39,073 nt of DNA from Bryobacterales bacterium. GTDB lineage: Bacteria; Acidobacteriota; Terriglobia; Bryobacterales; Bryobacteraceae. Where the stretch lies: positions 1 through 39,073 of the forward strand of contig PLFE01000168.1 in NCBI GenBank assembly GCA_003136675.1. The letters run 5' to 3'. The position numbers and the translations under genes are program-made. Of the stretch, positions 15,298 to 25,900 are shown piece after piece (the stretch's first letter is position 1; the number at the start of each line of letters is the position of its first letter). A model generated the notes under the pieces. That model saw nothing but the letters and a program-made list of their open reading frames with translations, did no database searches and was not told the origin of the DNA.

Positions 15298-16073
15298 TGA
15301 ACCCCTTCGGATTGCTGTTCATGAGCTTCGGTGTCGGCATTCTGGTCGGGTTGACCAGTATGGGCGGAGCTGCGCTGATGACCCCTCTTCTGCTGTTGTT
15401 TGGAGGGATGGCGCCGGTGGTGGCCGTTGGTACCGATCTGGCGTATGGCGCCGTGACCAAAATTGTCGGAGCCTGGATGCACTGGAAGCAAAAGACTGTG
15501 GATCTGCGGATCGCTCTCTTCATGGCTTGCGGCAGCATTCCGGGCGGTACGTGCGGATTTCTGGCGATCCGGTATATGCATGCGCACGGAATGAACGCGG
15601 ACAAAATGGTGAAGCAGGCGATTGGTACCGTTTTAGTGATCGGCGCAATCACCATGATTGTCCGGACGCTAAGACGAAGGGAAGATCCCCACCCGAATTC
15701 CTTTGTTGAGCGCAATAAGATTTTGTGTACGGTCTTTTGGGGACTGGTCATCGGGTTTTCGGTGGGTATGACTTCGGTGGGAAGCGGTACGCTGATCGCC
15801 CCCTTTTTGATGATTCTATTCCCCAACAACCCAGCGCGCGTCGTGGGAACCGATGTCTTCCACGCCGCCATGCTGGTTTCCGCGACGGCGTTTCTGCATG
15901 GAAGCGCGGGGCATGTAAATTGGGGGATGGTACCGGTTATGCTGGCCGGATCCATTCCCGGAGTTCTCATTGGCAGCTACCTGGCGCCCCGGTTGCCCAG
16001 CCGCCCTTTGCGGGTCGGTCTGGGGTCGCTGCTTTTCGCCACCGGTTATCAACTTGTTTTTAACGCCCATTAG
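15297..16073 (+). CDS. TSUP-family membrane transporter (TauE/SafE type)
   Basis: The 258-residue protein has about eight hydrophobic segments arranged as two similar halves. Each half starts with a GxxVGLTSxGG-like motif: VGILVGLTSMGGAAL in the first and VIGFSVGMTSVGSGTL in the second. Matching segments AVGTDLAYGAVTKIVGAWMHW and VVGTDVFHAAMLVSATAFLHG occur in both. These are hallmarks of the TauE/SafE (TSUP) family, which transports sulfite, sulfoacetate, sulfate or other small organosulfur anions. It is followed after 44 bp by the ATP sulfurylase/APS kinase gene, so sulfate uptake or sulfite balance is the probable job. Direction of transport cannot be decided from sequence. Confidence 0.88.
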   Translation: MNPFGLLFMSFGVGILVGLTSMGGAALMTPLLLLFGGMAPVVAVGTDLAYGAVTKIVGAWMHWKQKTVDLRIALFMACGSIPGGTCGFLAIRYMHAHGMNADKMVKQAIGTVLVIGAITMIVRTLRRREDPHPNSFVERNKILCTVFWGLVIGFSVGMTSVGSGTLIAPFLMILFPNNPARVVGTDVFHAAMLVSATAFLHGSAGHVNWGMVPVMLAGSIPGVLIGSYLAPRLPSRPLRVGLGSLLFATGYQLVFNAH

Positions 16074-16102
16074 GGGCTCCTAAACGTACTCTGAAAGAAT
16101 AA

Positions 16103-17905
<1,803 letters not shown>

Positions 17906-17931
17906 GAACCGACTCCTTTGCGCGTAGGCCA

Positions 17932-17990
17932 GAAGGTGGGCCCGGTGGATCGGCGAACCAACGCACCCCGGGCCCGCCTTCATTACTTTT
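17932..17990 (+). terminator. Intrinsic terminator-like hairpin between sat-cysC and the ketosynthase gene
   Basis: Arms GAAGGTGGGCCCGG (17932-17945) and CCGGGCCCGCCTTC (17968-17981) pair over 14 bp with one G-U, closing a 22-nt loop, followed by ATTACTTTT. It lies 26 nt after the sat-cysC stop and directly before the Shine-Dalgarno (GGAG, 17991-17994) of the next gene, leaving no room for a promoter in between. Confidence 0.65.
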
Positions 17991-18002
17991 GGAGTGAGCA
18001 AA

Positions 18003-19286
18003 ATGCATCGCGTGGTGATTACGGGGCTGGGGATGGCGAATGCGCTCGGTGCGGATGCGGCGACGTGCTTCGCGCGTCTTGCGGCGGGCGAGAACGGCAT
18101 CCGTCCGATCAGTTTCTGGGATGCCAGCCAATACCAGGCGCGCGTTGCCGGAGAAGTTCGCGACATCCCTCGCGAGTCCGGCATCCAGTCCTATTCCGGA
18201 CCGGAGTGCCGCCGGCCAGTCCGTCTGATGGCGCCCACCGCTCTTGAAGCGTTTCGAGATGCGGGCCTCGACCGGGAGCCGATCGCACCACGAGATTTCG
18301 GTCTGGCGCTGGGCATGAGCGTCAATTACCTCGACATGCGTCTGATGCGGGATTATTTCCGTCTGGCGACGCCCGGCAAATACACGCTGGACATGAAGCA
18401 ACTGATCGCGGAAGGCGGCCACCTTCCGCGCTATACGTTTTTCAGGCGGCAGGGCGAAACAATGGCCGCCATTGTCTCCCGCTTACTGAAAATCGGCGGA
18501 CCTACGATGACCAACGACACTGCCTGCGCCGCCAGTTCTTATGCGGTGGGGGACGCCTTCCGCTTGATCCGGCGCGGGCGCGTGCGCGCCATGCTGGCGG
18601 GCGGTGCGGCGGCTTTGGTGAGTCCGCTCAGCATTCTGGCGTTCTCGGTGATTGGGGCGCTCAGCCGCGCCGAAGACCCTGCGGAGGCTTCGCGGCCATT
18701 CGACCGCCGCCGCGACGGGTTCGTGATGGGTGAAGGGGCCGGGGCTGTGATTCTGGAATCGCTCGAGAGCGCCGAAGCGCGCGGCGCCAGAATCTACGGC
18801 GAAATCACCGGTTTCGGAGCCAGCCTGAACGCCCATACCCTGACGGACCCGTCGCCCGGCGGAGTTGCCGAAGCCGAGGCGATGCGCCTCGCTCTCTGCG
18901 AAGGCGCAACGCCTCCCGAGGAGATCGATTACGTGGCTGCCCACGGGACGTCCACCCCAAAAAACGACGCCACTGAGACGGCGGCGATCAAGAAAGTGCT
19001 GGGCGGCCATGCGCGCCGGACCCCGATTTCGTCAAACAAAGGTCAAATCGGCCATACAATTTCGGCCGCCGGTGTTTCAAATTTGGTTTTCACCCTCAAA
19101 GCAATGGAAAATAGAGTGATTCCCCCGACCATGCACCTAAAGGAAACCGACCCGGAGTGCGATCTAGACTATGTGCCGAACCGGAGCCGGAAAGGTGAGA
19201 TCCGCAACGCGTTGGTGAATGCCTTCGCTTTTGGAGGGCAGAACGCCGTTCTGGCTGTGCGGGCATGGCGCCCATTGAAGGGTTAG
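18003..19286 (+). CDS. Stand-alone beta-ketoacyl-ACP synthase (FabF/KS type)
   Basis: ATG 18003 is preferred, since GGAG (17991-17994) is 8 nt upstream; GTG 17994 would overlap that site. The 427-residue protein has the Cys-His-His elongating ketosynthase triad: C175 in NDTACAASS, H314 in AAHGTSTPKNDATE and H351 in SNKGQIGHTISAAG, with K346. It ends with the AFAFGGQNA loop. It differs from housekeeping FabF in the TACAASSY nucleophile context and in several insertions around residues 110-150. No chain-length-factor partner (KS lacking Cys) is present. It begins a tight run with the ACP-zinc ribbon protein and the giant synthase, so it probably starts or extends chains on that ACP. Confidence 0.9.
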   Translation: MHRVVITGLGMANALGADAATCFARLAAGENGIRPISFWDASQYQARVAGEVRDIPRESGIQSYSGPECRRPVRLMAPTALEAFRDAGLDREPIAPRDFGLALGMSVNYLDMRLMRDYFRLATPGKYTLDMKQLIAEGGHLPRYTFFRRQGETMAAIVSRLLKIGGPTMTNDTACAASSYAVGDAFRLIRRGRVRAMLAGGAAALVSPLSILAFSVIGALSRAEDPAEASRPFDRRRDGFVMGEGAGAVILESLESAEARGARIYGEITGFGASLNAHTLTDPSPGGVAEAEAMRLALCEGATPPEEIDYVAAHGTSTPKNDATETAAIKKVLGGHARRTPISSNKGQIGHTISAAGVSNLVFTLKAMENRVIPPTMHLKETDPECDLDYVPNRSRKGEIRNALVNAFAFGGQNAVLAVRAWRPLKG

Positions 19287-19295
19287 GGTGACGAA

Positions 19296-19913
19296 ATGAG
19301 GACGCTAGCAACGATGAGTAACACCTGGATGACGGAGGAGCAGATTCAGGAGAAATTCGCGGCCATTGTCGCGCAAAGCCTCCACATCGATTCAAAGCAG
19401 GTCGTTCCCGATGTCCACTTGGACGATTTGGGCGCCGAGTCTCTGGACCTGATCGAGATTTCTATGGAAGTCGAGTCCCAGTTCCGGGTTTGGCTTCCCG
19501 AGAAAAGCATTCTGCAAACGGCGATTGAAACGTATGGTCCGGATGTGATCGAACACGACGGACATCTGACGCAGATGGGAAAGACGTTGCTGGAAGCGCG
19601 CATGCCTGCCGAGGATGCCTCCCATTTCGAGGGCGAGGTTTCTCTGAAGGATGTAAACCAATACTTCCTGCTGGTGTCGACCTGGATCCGGATGATCGAC
19701 GGCTTGCTGTCCTTTACGCCCGCGGCGTGCTCCAGTTGCGGCGGCGCGCTCGAAGCTTCGCTCGGATTTCGTCTGAAGTGCGCCAACTGCGGCGCGGAGA
19801 CGACGCTGCGGTCCGGAGACGAGATCAACCGGGAATGGGTGGAAGAGTTCAAGAAAACGCAGCCCGGCGAGTGGGGCAGCTCACAGACCGATCCGCAGCC
19901 AGCCGCAGTATAG
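19296..19913 (+). CDS. Acyl carrier protein fused to a C-terminal zinc ribbon
   Basis: Residues ~12-95 form an acyl carrier protein: LDDLGAESLDLIEISMEVESQF holds the phosphopantetheine site S49 (ESLD instead of the usual DSLD). A ~45-residue helical segment with GEVSLKDVNQYFLLVSTW follows, and then a zinc-ribbon-like motif with C145/C148 (CSSCGG) and C162/C165 (CANCG). The charged tail (EEFKKTQPGEWGSSQ) looks flexible. ATG 19296 or ATG 19314 can start it; AGGGTG and GAGGA lie at usable distances upstream of the two. The gene sits 9 bp after the ketosynthase and 32 bp before the synthase. The ribbon may dock an enzyme or another carrier; I know no established role for this fusion. Confidence 0.8.
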   Translation: MRTLATMSNTWMTEEQIQEKFAAIVAQSLHIDSKQVVPDVHLDDLGAESLDLIEISMEVESQFRVWLPEKSILQTAIETYGPDVIEHDGHLTQMGKTLLEARMPAEDASHFEGEVSLKDVNQYFLLVSTWIRMIDGLLSFTPAACSSCGGALEASLGFRLKCANCGAETTLRSGDEINREWVEEFKKTQPGEWGSSQTDPQPAAV

Positions 19914-19945
19914 GGAGCGCTGTACAGGGAGCAAGGGATACCGGA

Positions 19946-22900
19946 ATGAACCTCGATCAATTCGTCATTTTCGTTGAAAATCTGCCGGGCATGCTGAATT
20001 TGGGCCCCGTCATCGCGGCCACCCGGCGTGGCGCCAATCAGTCGTTCTCAAGTTTGGCGTTCTCGGGTTCCGTTTTCTCGACCGGTGTGTTGAATCTGGA
20101 AGCGACGCCGGACCGCGCCGTGGCGCAGGCCGCGATCGACCGCGTGGCGCGCCTGGCGCATGGCGATTTCGCGGTGAAATTAGACGCCTACCTCAAAACC
20201 ACGGGCGAACTGATTGCGGCCCTTCCGCAGTCCGCCAGTACGATCATTCTGACCGGTGCGCTAAACGCCGGCTTTGCCGCCTTTGCCGCCACTCTCAAGA
20301 AAAGCGGGCGCCGCGTGCTGGCCGAAGTGACTTCATCCGAAGAGCTCCAGGCAGCTCTCGCGGCCAGCGCCGATGGCCTGGTTGCGAAAGGTCAGGAAGC
20401 AGGCGGAATCGTCGGCGAGGAAACCAGTTTCATTTTGTTGCAGCGGCTGCTCCGCGAAAGCTCTCTTCCGGTTTGGATTCATGGCGGGATTGGCGCCCAT
20501 ACGATTGCGGCGTGTTACGCGGGCGGCGCCGCCGGTGTGGTGCTGGATAGTCAGATTTTACTGACCTCTGAATCCACCATCCCGTCCAAATTACGCGCGG
20601 CTCTTGCACGTGCGGGCGGCGACGAAACGCTTTGCCTGGGCCGCGAACTGAAGCTTCTCACGCGGCTCTGGAAACGACCGGGGATGAAGGCCACCGAACA
20701 ACTCGACAAGCTGGAAATTGAGCTCCGGTCGAAACCCCTCGCCGAGGCGCAGGACGCATGGCGCAAAGCCCTGATCCATGGCGCGCGGTGGAAGAATCCC
20801 GAAACGGATTTGTGGCTGCTGGGCCAGGATTCGGTTTTTGCCGCGTCATTCGCCGCGCGTTATGGAACGGTGGCGGGCGTGATCGATGGGCTGCGGTCAG
20901 CCATTGTGGAACATGTGACGGCGGCCCAGCGCCTGGCGCCGCTCGGACGGAACTCCGCGCTCGCGCGCGAACACGCTACCGATTACCCGATTCTGCAAGG
21001 CCCCATGACGCGGGTCAGCGACACGGCCGAATTCGCCAATTTTGTCGCCGAGGGCGGGGGACTGCCCTTCCTGGCTCTGGCGCTGCTGCGTGGGCCGCAG
21101 GTGCGGCGTTTGATGGAGAAGACACGCGACCTGGCGGGCACGAAAAGCTGGGGTGTCGGCATCCTTGGGTTCGTTCCGACGGAATTGCGCGAAGAGCAGT
21201 TGGCCGTGGTTCGCGATATCAAGCCGCCCTTTGCGCTTATTGCCGGCGGGCGTCCGGATCAGGCGGCCAGTCTCGAAAAGCTTGGTATCCGCACGTATCT
21301 GCATGTACCCGCGCCGCCGCTGCTGAAGATGTTCATTGAAGACGGATCGCGCCGGTTCATCTTCGAAGGGCGGGAATGCGGGGGCCATGTGGGTCCGCGC
21401 ACCAGCTTCGTGCTGTGGGAAACCATGATCGATGCGCTTCTGGAATCGATTTCGAAGGGCGTAAACGCCGAGGAATTGCACGTGATCTTCGCGGGCGGCA
21501 TTCATGACGCGCAGTCGGCAGCCATGGTCTCCGCGATGGCCGCGCCGCTCGCTGAAAGAGGCGTCAAGCTGGGCGTGCTGATGGGCACCGCTTACCTGTT
21601 CACGCGTGAGGCTGTCGAAGGCGGCGCCATCGTCGAGACGTTCCAGGAAGAGGCCCTGAATTGCCGGCACACGGTGATTCTCGAATCCGGCCCCGGCCAC
21701 GCTACGCGCTGCGTCGATACCGGGTTTGCCGAGCAATATCGGGAAGTTCGCAATAAACTGCAGGCCGAGGGCAAATCGCACGAGGAGATCAAGGACGCGC
21801 TGGAAGCGTTGAACGTGGGACGTCTGCGCATCGCCTCCAAGGGGATCGATCGCGTGACGGATGGCGACACGGTGCGCTATGTCGCGGTCGAGAAGGAAAA
21901 GCAGCTCGAGCAGGGCATGTACATGATCGGGCAGATCGCTTCGCTGCACGCGGGCGTCTGTTCCGTCCGCGAACTGCACGAGAACGTTTCCGCGGGCAGC
22001 GCGGAATGGCTCAGGAATGTCGAAGCGCCGCAGCTTCCAGTGGAACAGGAACCGGCCGCCGAAAAACCCTGCGACATCGCCATCGTCGGTGTCAGTTGCA
22101 TGCTTCCCAAGGCTTCGAATGTGCGCGAATTCTGGGCCAACATCGTGGGCAAAGTGAACGCCATCACGGAAGTTCCCAAAACGCGCTTCGATGCCGATCG
22201 CCATTTCGACGCGAATAAGAAGGCCCGCGACAAGATGTATTCGCGCTGGGGCGGATTCCTCAGCGATGTGGCGTTCGATCCGATGCATTACGGCATTCCG
22301 CCCAATGCTTTGGCCTCGATCGACCCCATGCAGCTTCTTGCGCTGCTGGCCGTGGAGGACGCTCTGAAGGACGCGGGTCTCGATGCCAAGCCCTTCAACC
22401 GGGAGCGAACCAGCGTGATTCTGGGGATGAGCGGCGGCCTGGGTGACGTGGGGCTCAACTACGCAGTGCGCTCAACTTTGCCGGAGTACGTGGAGAACGT
22501 TCCGGAGTCCGTGCTGTCGCAGATGCCGGAATGGACCGAGGATACCTTCGCCGGAATCCTTCTCAACGTCACCGCCGGACGCATCGCCAACCGCTTTAAC
22601 TTTGGCGGCGTAAACTTCACAGTCGACGCGGCTTGCGCTTCGTCACTGGCGGCCGTTTCGATTGCCTGCCGGGAACTCACGGCCCAATCGAGCGACACGG
22701 TGGTTGTGGGCGGAATCGACACCCTGCAGAGTCCGTTCGGCTTTATGTGCTTCGCGAAATCGCAGGCCCTTTCGCCGCGCGGACAGTGCCGTCCCTTCGA
22801 TGAATCCGCGGACGGTATCGCGATCAGCGAAGGCGTCACCATGCTGGTGCTGAAGAGGCTGACGGATGCCGAGCGTTCCGGCGACCGTATTTATGCGGTC

Positions 22901-25900
22901 ATCAAGGGCGTTGCGGGTTCAAGCGATGGCCGCGGACGCAGCATGACCGCGCCCAAGCCCGAAGGCCAGATGGCTGTGCTGCGGCGGGCTTACCGCCAGG
23001 CCGGCTTCGGGCCTGCCACTGTGCAGCTTTTTGAGGCGCATGGCACGGGAACCGCCGCCGGAGACGCGGCGGAGATTACCTCGCTTTCGGAAACCCTGCT
23101 CGCCGATGGCGCAAAGCCGGGGTTGATTGCCGTGGGCTCGGTGAAATCGATGGTGGGCCACACCAAAGCTGCGGCGGGCGTCACGGGGCTGCTGAAGATT
23201 GCACTTTCGCTCTACCACAAAGTGCTTCCCGCGACGCTGAATGTCGAGAAGCCCAACGCGCGGTTGAAAGATCCGGCGATTCCGGTGTACGCGAATACAG
23301 AAACGCGGCCGTGGATCCGGATGTCTCCTCAGCTTCCGCTGCGTGCGGGGGTTTCGAGCTTCGGGTTCGGAGGCACGAACTTCCATGCGGCGCTTGAAGA
23401 GTATACCGGTGAAATTCGCGAGCCGGAGGATATCCCTTCGATCGAAACCTGGCCGGCGGAACTGTTCCTTTTCTCGGGCGCGCCGGATGCCGTAGCGTCT
23501 TCTCTGAATCTGTTAAGCGCGAATCTGACGGCAGGGAATCGTCAACCGTTACGGCAGATGGCTGCGCAGTCTGCGCAGCGTCTCTCGCCCGCGAGAACTG
23601 GCATCCGGCTCGCCATCGTGACCCAGTCGCACGACGATCTTGCCGCGAAACTCTCGAAAGCCAAGGATTTACTAGCCTCGGCCAAAGCTTCACCAAAACC
23701 CACCTCCGACGCGAAGGCGGGGATATTCATTGCCCCCGCGGGCGCAGCCGCCCCCAAAGTGGCGTTCCTCTATCCCGGACAAGGCTCGCAGCAACCCAAT
23801 ATGCTGCGCGATCTGGCGGTCCACTTCTCGGAATTTCGTACGGCGCTGGAGCGCGCCGATCAGGTCCTCGCGGGCCGTTTCGCGAAGAAGCTTTCCGACT
23901 ACATTTACCCCGCGCCTGTTTTCGAAGCGGCTGACGAAAAGCGCCAGATGGCGGAGATCACCGCGACGGCTGTGGCGCAGCCCGCTCTCGGCGCGGTAGA
24001 AATCGCTTTGACGCGATTGTTGGCCCGGTTGGGCGTGATTCCGGATATGACGGCGGGCCATTCGTATGGCGAATACACTGCCCTTGCGGCCGCGGGCGTC
24101 ATCACCGAGGACGCTCTTTTCGAGCTCTCCGAACGGCGCGGGAATGCCATCGAGGAATCGACGAGGGGCGGCGATGCGGGCACCATGGCCGCGGTTCTGG
24201 CGGAGGCCGGTCAGGTGGAACTGGCCCTGAACGGCGCATCGAACATTACCATCGCCAACTACAACAGTCCCAAACAAACCATCATCGCGGGCACCCGGCA
24301 GGACGTGGCGGCTGCCATCGAGAAGCTGTCCGCGCAGAAACTGGCGGCGAAGGCGATTCCGGTGGCGTGCGCGTTCCATTCCCCGTTAATGGCCCCGGCG
24401 CGGGAGCGGCTGGCCGCTGTCCTCGACCGTCAGACCTACAGTTCTCCCACAGCTCAGGTCTTCTCGAACACGCTGGCTGCGCCTTACCCGGAAGCGGGCG
24501 AGGAAATCGCCGCCCTGCTGGCCGCGCATCTGGTTCAGCCGGTGCGCTTCGTGGACGAGATTCGGGCGATGCACGATGCGGGGGCGCGCGTGTTTGTCGA
24601 GGTGGGTCCGAAGAATGTGCTTTCGAATCTCACGAAGGCGAATTTGGACGGGCGCGAAGCCGTGATCCTCCAAACCGACTCGACGGAGCGTCGCGGTCTG
24701 GAACAACTGTTGTCGATGCTCGGCCAGCTTTGGACCCTGGGCGTGCCGGTCGAAATGGACGAGCTTGTTCGTGGACGGCTCGACTTTGATAAGGATGCGC
24801 CGTCCGCGGCTCCCGCGCGCGCCCCGCAGTGGATGGTGAACGGCGCGGGCGCATATGCGGTTTCAGCTCCGCCACAGGTGAAGAAGCCGGTTCGTCTGGT
24901 AGATCCGGCGACGATCAAACGGGAGATCCGGACCGTGGAAGTGGTGAAGGAAGTCATCCGAAATGTGGCGGTGGCAACTGGTGCGCCTCCGCTGGCCGAT
25001 GCCGGGAATGTCATCGTCGAATACCAGCGCATGATGCAGCAGTTCCTGCAGAGCCAGACTGCCATTATGCAGAGTTTTCTGGGTGCGCCGGCGGTGTCTC
25101 CCGTAACGACGCAACCGCTCGCGATCGCTGCTCCTCCACCGGTGGTTATCGCGGCGCCAGTTGTTGTTGCCCCTCTGCCAGTGACCACCCCGCGAGTGAC
25201 GGCCGCGCCCGCGCCGGCAACGCCCGCGCCAGCAACGCCCGTCGCGAAAAGTGTCGCGAGAAATATGGAGCGGGAACTGGTCGCGATCGTCAGCGAACGC
25301 ACCGGCTATCCCGCCGACATGCTCGACCTCGATGCCGCTATCGAAGCCGACCTCGGCATCGATTCCATTAAACGCGTGGAAGTGCTGAGCGCCTTCCAGC
25401 GCTCCTGCTCGGAAGCGGAACAGACGCTGGTTCAAGGCATGATGGAGAAACTCACCAGCGCCCGCACTCTGCGTGAAATCGCCGCGAAGCTTTCTGTCAT
25501 CTCTCCTTCCGCAACTCCTTCGACCCCTCATTCAACGACCCATGCAGCCCCGGCCGTTGCGCCTGCCGCCCTACCAGCCAGTCCTGTGCGCAGCGTGCTC
25601 CAGGAACTGGTCGCCATCGTCAGCGACCGCACCGGGTACCCAACCGACATGCTGGACGTCAACGCGGCCATCGAAGCCGACCTTGGCATCGATTCCATTA
25701 AACGCGTCGAGATACTGAGTGCCTTCCAGCGCACCTGCTCCGAAGCAGAGCAGAAACTCGTGCAGGGCATGATGGAAAAGCTCACCAGCGCGCGCACGCT
25801 GAGCGAAATGGCCGCGCGGTTGTCGGAGATTGGCCCCGCTGAAGCGGAGCCCGTGACGCTGGTCGCCTTTTCCGCTCAACCTCTCGCCGCGCTCACCGCG

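Noticed and set aside
17932-17981. Hairpin as a mobile element end or transposon repeat
   Set aside because: No transposase, target duplication or second copy nearby; its position fits a terminator better.
20897-22288. Long antisense open frame opposite the synthase
   Set aside because: It mirrors the codon pattern of the synthase and has no domain, ribosome site or promoter.
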